A program made the position numbers and the translations under genes. Of a stretch of DNA of 64,000 nucleotides, positions 12,866-23,794 are shown piece by piece (the stretch's first letter is position 1; each line of letters starts with the position of its first letter). Where the stretch lies: assembly GCA_038380795.1 (NCBI GenBank), contig CM076259.1:97079739-97143738 (forward strand), read 5' to 3'. This DNA is from Pyrocephalus nanus. Lineage: Eukaryota > Chordata > Aves > Passeriformes > Tyrannidae. The notes under the pieces are model-generated. The model was not told the origin of the DNA and ran no database searches. It saw only the letters and a program-made list of their open reading frames with translations.

Positions 12866-13200
12866 AGATTAGAACAGAATATTCCAGTAGGAAGGGACCT
12901 ACAACTATCACTAGTTCAACTGCAGACAATTCAAGGCTGATGAGAAGTTACAGCCTGTTGTTAAGGACATTTGTCCAAATGCCTTTTAAACACTGTCAGG
13001 TTTGGGGCATCGACTACCTCTCTAGGATTCCTATTCCTGGGTTTTACCACCCTGTTAGTAAAGAAATGCTTTCTAATGTCCACTCTAAACTTCCCTTGGT
13101 GCTGCTTTGAACCATTCCCATGTGTCCTCCTCTTGCTATTATCATACGTTTAAAAGTCCCTCTTGTTATCTTGCACAACACTGGCACATTTCAACTCTAA
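12866..13200 (-). mobile_element. Antisense CR1 LINE 3' UTR
   Basis: A minus-strand CR1 3' region, seen on the plus strand as its reverse complement. In order it shows GAATATTCCAGTAGGAAGGG, CACTAGTTCAACTGC, GTCCAAATGCCTTTTAAACA, GGGGCATCGACTACCTCTCT, GTAAAGAAATGCTTTCTAAT and CTTTGAACCATTCCCATG. These are hallmark segments of the avian CR1 3' untranslated region. The 3' terminus lies at about 12866. Similarity is lost near 13200, where the sequence passes toward a second antisense CR1 block carrying endonuclease remnants. The two blocks are in the right order and orientation to be one copy with its middle deleted. Confidence 0.88.
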
Positions 13201-13269
13201 CTGAGCATATCATCTCTCTTGCAATGCAAACCAGAGCTCTGTACTCTTCCTGCTAGGCCTGACATCACT

Positions 13270-13745
13270 TGCAGAGTTCATGCAATTTCTTTTTCCTCTT
13301 GAGCTCCCTGTTTAACCAAGTGATCTTCTGTCCCACTTGCTTGACTTATGACACAATGGAATGACCTGCTCCTGTGCTTCTGAAGGGTAGTTCTTAATAA
13401 CTGCCCAACACTCATGAACTACTAAGCCCTCTGAAGCAGACTCCCAGGGTCCACTGCAAAGTAGCTCCCTGAACAGCTTAAAGTTTGCTCTCCTGAAGTC
13501 CAGGTAACAACTTTCTATTCTGTGCTATTTCTTTGTATCATACATCTGAAAATTTTTAACTAAACCATTTCATCATCTCTGTGGCCAAGACAGCCAACGA
13601 ACACCACATCCCTCATGAGTAAGGACACAAATAGGAAGCCCAGTAGGGCATCTTTCCCAGTTGGCTCACTGTGACAAGAAGTTATGTCCTACAAACTTCA
13701 CTAATTTCCAAGACCTGCTCATTACAGCAGTATGGCATTCCTGAT
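13270..13745 (-). mobile_element. Antisense CR1 LINE ORF2 endonuclease remnant
   Basis: This is a minus-strand fragment matching the C-terminal half of the CR1 ORF2 apurinic-type endonuclease. The readable landmarks, on the plus strand, are GTAGCTCCCTGAACAGCTTA, TTTGCTCTCCTGAAGTCCAG, CCATTTCATCATCTCTGTGG and CCCAGTTGGCTCACTGTGAC. Translated on the minus strand, 13592-13563 gives CLGHRDDEMV, where CR1 usually has CLGYSDHEMV. The Ser-Asp-His catalytic motif of the endonuclease is therefore visible but mutated. Stops interrupt all frames. It sits immediately 5' (in element sense) of the 3' UTR block at 12866-13200, with the reverse-transcriptase region absent between them. Boundaries are approximate. 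Confidence 0.8.
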
Positions 13746-16700
13746 CCAAAGAGTGCAAACACAGCAACTCATAATCACATCTAAAAATCCTCTTTTCCAT
13801 GTATTATTGTTCTTTAATCAAGGATCTGACCAAGAGATCTCAAATCACAGTAACTGTTTCCCAGTGAAACAGCACTGAAACTGGTATTTAGAAGTTCAGA
13901 TAAAATTTACAGTATCTCCAGAGATTTGCAGAACCTGCAGCTTTAATGGCAGGTGGTTTTGGAGCTCTCTTTTTCTCTACCAGGTAGATTGTAGGCATTT
14001 ATGCTTTTTAAAGACCCATGGAGTATGCTGCTTCTTCTTCATTTAAACATCTTTAAATATTTATTCCTTTGTTTTTCCCTTGTTTTCATATCTGAAATTT
14101 GGTTAATAGTGTGCTATCCTTGTGACTCTTTCTGAATTTGCTTTTATAAGCTGTGTCAGAGCTGTCTCCTGTCATGTTTCACCAAGTACAGGCAAGGAGG
14201 AATTATAAATTCATTTATGCTAAGCAATGCTTTCCTGCTCAAATAGTACCCACACTTTTTTTTCATGGATACAAGCAGAATATGGTAATACTCAATGTGG
14301 GAGAGGGATTCTTGTGCCAGTCACGTCCCAGCTTGCAAGAAAGGAGCGAAAGCTCACTCCTTCTTTCCACACAAATGCTGGTGGATCAGGCTAGTGGCAG
14401 CACAGATTTTTCTATCAGAACTGATAAATGAACTTGGTTTTACCCTTCCTCTAGTATGTCCTGAGAATCACTTTAGGGCACCATCACAGCTTACCAATTA
14501 CCCACAGTTTATGCTCTCTCTTTTTCCTCCAGCTCACCCAAAATCCAGAGCACCTCCTCCACCTGGGGTTACACCAGAGGGCTATGAAATATGTCTAAGC
14601 AGTTAGATCAGACTTTTGACAGACATGAATTTCTACATAATTTTTTTTTCTGAGAGTTAAAAGTTCACAGAAAAATGAGGAAATAAGCCATTTACTTTTA
14701 AAATGAAGTAAAATGCTTATCATGTAATGCACACTGACTTCTTTCCAACCAAGCATAAAATCTTTCTAAAGCTGATTTTTGTTCTTGTATTTTCAATGTC
14801 AGTGGTGATAATGCAACATTCAAAGAAAAAAAGGTGATAGACTAAAAATTTTGGTTGGTTTTTAGGGAAAAATAAGGCCAAACTGAAAATTCATGTATTC
14901 ATAGCATTTAGCAAAAAATGAAGAAGAAGAGAAAGAAGACATATAAAAAGGGGAAAAAACTGTCTTGAGTGTTAAATGATGTATGATAAGTTAATGTTGA
15001 TAATGCATCATCTTTTATCATAGCACAGATGATGGGACTAAAACAGAAACATGGAACATGAAAAAAGAATGTTAACTGAAAAAGAGAAAAAAATTTTAAT
15101 CAAAGAATAAGGAACTCGTAAAATGACAAGATTAATAATAATTAAAAAAAAAAATCAGAAGTGCAGGGGTTGCTTTGGAAGCAATTAGTTACCATCCTGG
15201 AAGGCTGTGCGACAATCAGCTTCTAATGTACTCAATGGGCTTAAAGGTCATTTCTCACCCTCAACAATTCTCCATAATTCACTTCAGACACAATACAAAA
15301 ATCACTGGAATATTTGACTGAGTATTACCTGCTGAGGCATAAATGCTTCATTTCTGATGGGGTCTTGGAGATAATATGCAGCATTTTTATATAACTGATT
15401 TGCATATAAATGTGTTTGCATATTGGGCTCTATGCAGAATTTGAAAAAAAACATGCATTTATCCATTGTTATGTTTTCAAAGTGGAAGAGAAATGAAGGA
15501 AAAATGAGGACTGAGGAAAACTGAAGGAAGGCATGAAAGCTTTTTTCATAAATATACTATCACTGTAAGCAGTGAAATCATCTATGCAGAAAGCCCATTC
15601 CCTTTCCCCTCTGAGCAGGCCTTGGCACCGAAGCCCAAACTTAAACCCAAATTCTCAAGTTTGCTTCTGCCTTTGGTATGTGTAAAAACCTGCTCACAAG
15701 CCCCAAATGTGTCCCAAATGTCTGAGCCTCTAAATCCAGATTTGAACATTGGCTTGTCTCTACCAGAGAGTAACAGCTCCCAGAAAATGTCTTCACTATT
15801 TGCAAGATTTCTCTTGAACTACTGCGGAAAATGAAGATGAAACATTAGACTCCCCTACAACCATTAGGGAACCAAGAAACCAAACCACTTATTTATCCAT
15901 GTATTTACTTTGGAGACGACACATCGTATCTCACTTGTCTGAGACAGTAACTGCAGATGTAAATGCAGAAAAGAGTCAGGGGCCAAGGAGATGAGTGGAA
16001 GCCTTGGATAGACATAATACCCTGGGTTTTAAAAACTGTGAAGCTTGTATGTTTTCAAGTCTGAATAACAGCTCATGACACACAAGGTTTTCCTTCACCC
16101 CCTCAAATAATTATTATATTGCTTGAAAGTCTTTTCAAAAATCCTATGTACAGATTAAGTTATACAAGTCTGGAGATTTTTGCCATGAAGAACTACAACC
16201 ATATTGAAGCCACATTTAATATTTTGTCTATTTTGGTTTTATTTACTGAATAAACCCTCTCTTTTTCTTTGATTTGCATAAAGTGCCAATGGCAATATTT
16301 TGTTTTAATCTAGAAACCTGCAGTTTAAAAATGTGCTATTTGATTTCCCTGAAAGCTGACACCTTTTTAAGTCACAGACAGCAGTAAAATAATATTTTTA
16401 GTGGTATTATTGATTTTGACTGAGACATCAAATGACGGAGATATTTTTTCCTATTATTGTTATTAGCCCTATCTTAACACAAAGAAAAATGTTTGGCATA
16501 AAGCATTCTTTTTCTGCTGTAATTGCTAGCTTACATTGACTCTTCTGTAGTGAGCTCACTGCACATTTCTAAGGTATTTGTATTATCTCCTACTTTTTGA
16601 TAATAATGGTTTTACATAACTATGAAGGATTCAAAACCAGAGAGAAAGTTGTGTTTAAGGAACAAGAATAAATATACATAATGCTGTTTAAGTCCTGTGC

Positions 16701-17498
16701 ACGACAGGGCACATTCTACTTTTGATTGTACTCCATCATCTTATGAGACATGAGTGAAATAAAGTGGATTAACACTATTCACTTGCAAAGAAGGAAAAGG
16801 GGAAATCTGGCATGGTGTGGTTTTCCTACCCCGGGCACACTCCTGTGCAGCTACTCTGCCTGCTACAGGAGGTGAGCCATTGCCTGCTGAGGAACAAGAG
16901 GGCAGGCAGGGAGTTGAATGGAAGCACAAAGAGGCTACTTCTGGAAATCCAGCTAGAAGCTGACTCCAGATTGGCACCCACCACCGACATGGCCTGGACG
17001 ATGTCTCCCTTACCCTGTGTGTTGGCTTGTTCACCCAGACTTGTGCACCTGCATGTTGGTCTCACTGCCTAAATAATTGTTGCAAGGAGATTGTTGAGGA
17101 AGATAAGATATATCTGAGTCCTACCAGTTTTGTGCAAGGTCTGTGAGCTGGTCACTGCGGGTTTGGCTCAGCCTAGCTTTGCTTCACAGCCTGATGCCAC
17201 AGACCAGACCACCGTGGCCTTCTATTGTCAAGGTTGCCTTATGCCTGTGATCAAATCAGTTGGGTTGGGTTTGAAAACAACAGCTGGACTCATTTACCCA
17301 GTAGAAGTGATACACCTCACAGAAGGTTTTAGTGGCAAGTAACAAGCTGGGCACTCTACAGCCTGCCCTGTCAGCCAGCAGCAGTATCCATCACTATGAG
17401 CAATGCAAAGTCAGCTCCCTTTCTGCTGTAAATTCTCTTTGCTTTAGATTCAGCCTGAAGCCCTGACTGTTCTGACTCTCTTGTACAAATGAATAAGA
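13746..17498. other. Anonymous DNA with octamer-like motifs, no gene seen
   Basis: No supported exon, RNA gene or transposon. Two AT-rich stretches stand out. Around 15395-15425 an ATTTGCAT octamer is followed by a second GTTTGCATAT. At 16267-16280 a CTTTG is directly followed by ATTTGCATA. These match POU and SOX/POU-type sites but are short enough to arise by chance. The region 16800-17340 is more GC-rich and holds several overlapping short frames without recognisable domains. Confidence 0.5.
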
Positions 17499-17503
17499 CA
17501 TGT
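17499..17503 (+). repeat. 5-bp target-site duplication, left copy
   Basis: CATGT lies directly before the TG that starts the LTR, and the same five bases follow its terminal CA at 18982-18986. A 5-bp duplication is typical of ERVL-class integration. Confidence 0.9.
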
Positions 17504-18102
17504 TGTCGTGGTTTTGCCCACCAGCCCATCCCTGGGGCTGAGGATAGTTTTGTCCATGTGATTTCCGGACAAAAAGGCCAATCAAAAGTCCAGTGACGCC
17601 TTTGCTAATTACATTTTTAGGAAACCAGAAGAGAAGACTTGTTGCGCAGTTGAAATTAGGGGCAGTAGCCACATAGGGGAGAGAAGCGGCAGGCCCAAAG
17701 AGGGCCAAGGCCCTCTCCTCCCCCTGCTTGGGCCAGGGGAGGCAGGTGTAGCACTGAAGCCTTCCCTTTCTCTCTAGTAAGAGAGTGAAGAAAAAAAAGT
17801 TTAAAAGACTGACTACTTGGACAGAAACCGCTGCAGAGAAATTCCAGAGAAGAGATAAGGGATTTTCAAGGTCGAAGCTAGCAGCCGGAGAAGAGAGAAG
17901 AAAAATTCGAAGGGAGGAGAGCTGCTTCTTCCCCTTTCGCTCTCTCTCTCTCTTCAGCAGGGAAAAAACTGAAAAGTAATCCCTGCTACCTTTAAAAGTT
18001 TGTTGGGGTGAAGAGACCCCCATGTGGCTCACAGAAGAGCTTGTGGATGTACCAAAGAGAACTGAGACTTCATGAGAAGGACTGAGGTGAGGCAGAGTCC
18101 TG

Positions 18103-18399
18103 TTGAAGACTTTGTGACCTTTGAAGGGAACGATGCTTATGCTGGAGCAAGGATGGCTCGGATAAGCTTAGGATCTCAGTGAGAGATCCATGCTGCTGGT
18201 GATAGAAATTTTGTTACCCTGAGAGAGATGAAACCTACGCTGGAGCACAGAACGGCTCGGGTAGGGATGCTGGGATCCGTGTGTGTGTGGATCCATACTG
18301 CTGTTGAAGATTTTGTGACCCTGAGAAAACTTCACGCTGGAGTGAGGCGACCCATGTGAGATGTTGGGATCCGTGTGAGTGTGGGATCCGTGCTAGACC
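18103..18399 (+). repeat. Three imperfect ~100-bp tandem repeats inside the LTR
   Basis: Three diverged copies lie head to tail at about 18103-18199, 18200-18303 and 18304-18399. Each carries, in order, a TTGAAGA.TTTGTGACC-like start (GATAGAAATTTTGTTACC in copy 2), a GCTGGAG core, and a GGATC-rich end with TCCATGCTG, TCCATACTG or TCCGTGCTA. Copies 1 and 2 also share GGCTCGG. The copies are too diverged to be recent slippage. In LTRs such arrays often correspond to U3 enhancer repeats or structured R/leader segments. Which applies here cannot be told from sequence alone. Confidence 0.8.
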
Positions 18400-18634
18400 C
18401 ATGCCGAGAAGTCTATCAAGGACTGTTTCTCCCATGGGGAGGGACCTCCATAGGGAAACAGGGGTGAACTCTTAAGCCATTATCCCCTGTAACCCTGTGG
18501 TGAAGATCCACAGTAAGCAAGTTTCCCCTTGCAAGCCTATGGAAGGAAGACCCTTCAGGACCTGGGTAACCCCCAGCCTTCAGTCTTAGCCCAGGAGGGG
18601 GGTAGGCCCAGCCATGGTAGCCGACACAGAGCAA

Positions 18635-18650
18635 GAGAGAGAGAGAGAAA
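18635..18650. repeat. (GA)n tract
   Basis: A short GA repeat (AGAGAGAGAGAGAGA) inside the solo LTR. A matching TC-rich run lies at about 17938-17953. Confidence 0.8.
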
Positions 18651-18859
18651 GTTACAGCTGCAACGAAAATGCTGCAGAGTTACTGGAGAGAGAGAGATCT
18701 GGAACTCTGAAAATGGAGAATAAAACTGCTTCACCTCCTTGGACTGGTACAAAGGGGGGAGGAGTATTTCTGTACATACATAGCACTTTTACCTAAGTAA
18801 AATTGTTGTAAATATAGTTCTTTAGTTTTTAACTTGTTAGTAGTTTTTATTTTACTAGT

Positions 18860-18865
18860 AATAAA
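18860..18865 (+). promoter_or_regulatory. Candidate LTR polyadenylation signal AATAAA
   Basis: AATAAA lies about 115 bp upstream of the right end of the solo LTR, a usual position at the R/U5 boundary. It is the main reason for assigning plus orientation to the LTR. Confidence 0.55.
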
Positions 18866-18981
18866 TGTTAATATTATTATTCCCCAAATCATGACTCTTT
18901 TGTCTGCATAAACCTTCTCTCAACTAGTAATAATTGTGTGGGGGATGTGAAAACAAATTGACCCGGAGCAAAACCACGACA

Positions 18982-18986
18982 CATGT
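18982..18986 (+). repeat. 5-bp target-site duplication, right copy
   Basis: CATGT directly follows the terminal CA of the LTR and matches 17499-17503 exactly. Confidence 0.9.
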
Positions 18987-20872
18987 AAGGTAATGTTTTT
19001 CCTTTATTTGAAAAAGTAAAGGACCATGAAAACTCAAGTGCTCCTTTTCTCTTTCTAACTTAGCTGATTTAATCTTACTGTCAGATAAAATCCATACGAA
19101 ATGCTTTTACCCATACAGTGGGTTAAACCTGAAATTATTCTCTCTGCATCATACTTTCTTCAGCAAAGTTTCAGAATATTTGATGGATCAGACCACAGCC
19201 TTTTATCAGATGACATTTCTGCATTTGACTTGCCAAATGATAAATCTCTCCAGTATTTTCTTCAAGAGAAATGGAAGTTTATTTTTCTCCCTCTTGCCCC
19301 CTCACAGCCCTTCTTTCCTTCTCCATAAAAGCAATGTCATCTTGACTGGTGAAAATATCACTTAATCCTCCTTATCCCTAAGGTTTGCACAAGCTGTCCC
19401 ATTTTAAAACAAATACTGCTAATTTAGCATTTATAGATGTAGCAGTTCAAACACTTCAAAATTCATAAAGCACTAAATTGCTTTCCTTCTTTAAGAAAAT
19501 GAAGAAACATCTTTCTATGTCAAAAAGACTTGGCACTGGGTGTATTAGTGTGGGGTTTAAAGAATATTTTCTAAATCTTTAGGAAGTGCTGAGCTTATAA
19601 TATAATATACTCTAAATATTTTATTTTTTTACTAAAAGCAGTCCTTTTTACTTGGTGGAATGGACTTTTTCACTGAGAAAATAAGGACTGATAGTAAATA
19701 TTCACATGAGAGGATAAGAACAAATGCATCCTGTATGTGTAGCAGCAAACTTCAGGATGACAGCCAAAAATGTTTGATAGATACTTAAAGACACTATTTA
19801 CAAGGTGTTTAGCTAGATGTAACAGTTACATAAATCTACTGAATTCTGTAGTAAAACTAAACAAGTTTATATCTGATGATACTGAGTGTTCCCATCCCAT
19901 ATGCAGTCCCCTGAAATCAAAAGGAGTTTCTTCAATCATTTTAGGCCTTGGAGATAACCTCTTCTGTGATCAGTTTGTTTAAACTGCTTTATACTCAAAA
20001 GCAGCTTCCACATTTTTGTTCTTACAGGTTTTGCTCCCAGCAGCCTGGTGATATTTAAAATTATTAAAGTAGTGACAACAATTAAATAAAAACATCTGAG
20101 AGGTTCCAAGTTATTACAGCAAAACCCCAATTTCATAGGATCATTTCCTGCTTCACCAGACATAAACCACTTATTTTTCTGTACACATCTTCAAAGAGAA
20201 ATGCTGGAACTTATTAAATAAACCATATTATTGCTCTGGATTAATTAGCAGATGGTTTAATGATATGCACTAGTAATTGCTACTGCTTGCACATATTTGA
20301 TTATGCTTTATTATCATAATTGTGTTTAAAATACATCATAGCCATTGATATTTTGTGTTATGTTTATAATTGGTTAACAGTTTCCCTGAGAATTATGAGT
20401 TTTGCAGAAATTGCTATCTTGTTATGTTCTATGTCAAAAGGAATTTTAGTCAGCTTTTTTTGTCCTGGTTAAATAAAGATATATTCAAAATATAGATTAA
20501 GAACTGCTATATGCAGTGCTGATAACGATCATTTTGAAGCAGTGTAGTCTATCATACTTTCATAAAATTAATTCACTGCTTCATGACTGTTTGCAAATGG
20601 TAATCATCCTCTTGTCTGACTGGTTTTATTGAAAATGAATATTGCAGTAATGTTATTTTTCAAGTCTTCAGTCACAGCCTCAGTGTTCCAAATTCATTCG
20701 TACTATGCAGGAATCTGAGTGCCTAAAAATACTTATTTAGTGCTAAGGGAGGACTGGAAAAGACGATAACTCTCTGTTTCTTGCAATAAGTTAAGCTGCC
20801 TTTGTGCCCAGGACAAATCTATTTTTTTCAGTGATATAATTTGCAATAATTCAATTCAGTTTTCTGCACATT

Positions 20873-20892
20873 AAAAAAAAAAAAAAAAAAAA
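20873..20892. repeat. A20 homopolymer
   Basis: Twenty consecutive A, followed by GCACCACC and a further A-rich stretch. The upstream sequence is not recognisable as a retroposed transcript, so it is called a simple repeat rather than a poly(A) tail. Confidence 0.9.
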
Positions 20893-23769
20893 GCACCACC
20901 AAAAAACCCACATATCAAACAATCCCAAGAGGTTATGTTAAAAGTCTAAACTCAAGACAAGTTAAGAGAAAGATTTCCATCCATAATTCATGCCATTTTG
21001 CAACATGTATTATGCAAAATCAAATGTTGTTCTCCAACTTTCTTTAAAATTCTTTTTAAACCTAGCCACACATGCATGAGGAGAAACCTTTTAACCTTTT
21101 GGACTTTTTTTTACAGTTCTTCAAAAAGTTATTAAGGAAAGATGATGATCATCATGTCACAAGTTTTAGTATTTCTATATGAAACAAGAGTAAGGAAATA
21201 TAAAGTAGACATTAACAGTCAATTCTTATTAGAAAAATGAGGCGGTTGAGTACCATACGGCTAACTAACCCAATGATCCATAAAATTGACTGAAAAAGAA
21301 AAATAAAATGTAAATTCTTCCTGTAATGTTTTTTTGATTTTTACCATGAAGCAGAAAAATAATTTGGACTTCAGTTACTTTCTTGATCACAAAGAGGCAT
21401 CATAACCAGTGCAAAAAGATTTACAGCTCTCCCCTGGGCATGAGCATGGATGTGGACAAGGTATATGATTAGAAAACCCCTTGAATTTCAGAGGCAGGAC
21501 AAATGTGTCTGGTTTAAAAAATGTGTCTCAATTTTTCAGTAGTGACTAATGAGTACGGTGGCTCTACTTGTTCACTACTGCTGGGCTGCTTCCCCAGCCA
21601 TCAAGAGCCCATCATCCCTAACACGTTCAACTCCCAAATATCTCTAAGCCCGTTTCAGGATTTCAGTGGCAGGTAAAGCATGGACCAATGTGGCTGACTT
21701 CAATTTTGAAATAATTTATTTTGGATTTAACATTTTAATGCACATACTGTGTCTCAGAGAGCCATACACATTTAGAAAATAATTATTTATTTATAGAAAT
21801 TAAGAGGATCGTTTGTTCTTCTTTGTTTTTCCTGATCCATACACTTTTATTCAGGCAATGTTCTGCTTGCTTTCTCATGTCAGCTTTCCAGTGACAAATA
21901 ACTGATGATCTAAACCACAAAAATGGAAATATTCTCTATCATATATTCACAGATTGTGCTTGGCTGCAACTTTCACTGTAGTACTTATATCTCAAGGCCT
22001 TCCTTTTACTCAGCATTATAATGTATAAAATAACCTATGACAAATCAGAAGATCCCTGATGTTTACAGCAGATTCATAAATCCATCTTCAGCTATGGGAT
22101 TTTGTTCCAAAAGCACTGAGCACCTCCTGTTTGCACTCAAGCCCCTGTAACAGAAAATAATCAGACTGAGAAAAGTGTCAATGAGACTTAGATTCATCAG
22201 CTTTGAGAAATACCTTTGAAAATGGCAACCAAAAATTTTAATAGTTCTATACAGGAGCCATTTAAGTACCATTTTCAAAAAAATCATTATTATTCAATTG
22301 TCATATCTGTTGCAACTAAGATTTAGTATTATTGCTGTTGTATATGAAAGACTTTTTATTGCTGAAGTTTCTGTGGGAATAACTTCTGAGACATCATCAC
22401 TACAAAGAAATGGCAAGAGCAATCTCTCTTAGATCAAAAACGAAAACCCAATTTGAAGCAACTCTGGGAATATGCTCCAAGGAGAAGAGAAGGCAGACAT
22501 TTAAAATATTTTAAGGAATGCCACTGAAATCTCATGGCAGGATTTGATTACTTGCTTTCACTTTTTATTACTGTCCACTAAGAAATTGTCCTTGCAGAGG
22601 AGGGCTCTGCAGAGTGCCCTACTTAGAATAATTCCACATTCCAGGAAAATTAAACATGGGTTAAGCGAGCAGGGCTGTCTGTTGATGCAGAGCAGCACTT
22701 CTCACACAAGGGTCTATTAAACTGTGGGGCAAAACTGTACTGCTTAAAAGACCATCAGGGAAAGTTAAGCTAAGAGATCTGATGAAGTATACGCCTTAAA
22801 CCAGCCAGACCATACAAGCCAAACACAGGAATAATCAAGAGAAGTCAGAACAGAGCCCTTTAAGTCCCAACATATCTCTGTTTTCCTTCTCTCACTTAGG
22901 TGACTGCCATTCATAGCTCTCATTTTAAATTATAAAAATACATTTTATATGACATTTATAATCCAGAGTAAGAAAAATGCTGTTTTGGTTTGAATAGGTC
23001 ATTCTCAAAATGTAACTAAACTACTTAAAAAAATGCACCATTTAATAGACCATATTAATAATGCAGGTGGCCTTTGGGGGGGAAATTATAGAAGGCAATA
23101 ATTATTTTGTTTGGCATGGTTCATTTCCAGTCTTAGATTTCACTGCCATCAATTAAATGACTTTGTCAGCAAAAGCTTTATCAAAATTACACACATATTT
23201 TCCATCCATTGGCAGTGTAAACTCTTAAGAGGTGATTGGAACTGGATACCAAAAGGAATGATTGTCATGGTTCAATTTAATTTAAAATACATATTATGAT
23301 TTAATTGCTTTCAGTAAGCTTGTGTGTATGAGCAGGGCTATTAGAAGTAAACAGGATTCTATAAATTGTATGAATGAGGGGGTGGAGAACATCTGTTTTC
23401 AGGCTTTCCTATCCCAATTTTTTTCTATTGCCTTAAGGCACAACTAAAGAGAAACATGTTGCATTTTTACCCTAATTTTTTCCCATATGCTAGGCTAAGT
23501 GGACTGGCGTTTGGACAGCTCTTAGTGCCTGGGTGGTTTGAACTGCAGTAGCTGCATTTTCACTAGCAGGTAGTGTGGCCTCCCCCAGAAACCCATCAGA
23601 AAAGATAGATGGTGCTTTTGTGTTGCTGACCTGAAGACAGCACTGTACAGATTTGGGGGACTTTTTTTTTCAACAAGCTCTGGTCTCACCTGTGATCCAA
23701 ATGCACCTGTCTTTAGCAGTTAGTGCAATGGATGCCCTCCTTGAGTATATCTTTCCATTCTGCTTTGTC

Positions 23770-23794
23770 AAAAAAAAAAAAAAAAAAAAAAAAA
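23770..23794. repeat. A25 homopolymer
   Basis: Twenty-five consecutive A. I looked for a processed pseudogene or SINE upstream and for flanking duplications and found neither. Confidence 0.9.

Larger units (their letters stand above)
17504..18981 (+). mobile_element. Solo LTR of an avian ERVL-type endogenous retrovirus
   Basis: A 1478-bp element bounded by perfect 13-bp terminal inverted repeats (TGTCGTGGTTTTG at the left, CAAAACCACGACA at the right). It begins TG, ends CA, and is flanked by an exact 5-bp duplication, CATGT. These are the hallmarks of an integrated LTR. No internal gag, pol or env sequence is present, so it is a solo LTR left by recombination between two LTRs. Plus orientation is inferred from an AATAAA at 18860-18865, about 115 bp before the right end, with a possible earlier AATAAA at 18719-18724. 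I see no clear TATA box. The left part is purine-rich around 17770-17980. Three diverged tandem copies of about 100 bp lie at 18103-18399. The terminus resembles avian ERVL LTRs, and the 5-bp duplication supports ERVL rather than ERVK (6 bp). An intact duplication and perfect termini suggest a relatively young insertion. Confidence 0.92.

Noticed and set aside
17394..18032. 212-codon minus-strand open frame, the longest in the window
   Set aside because: It lies mostly antisense within the solo LTR, over a purine-rich tract that lacks stops on the opposite strand. There is no recognisable domain, and it crosses the LTR boundary.
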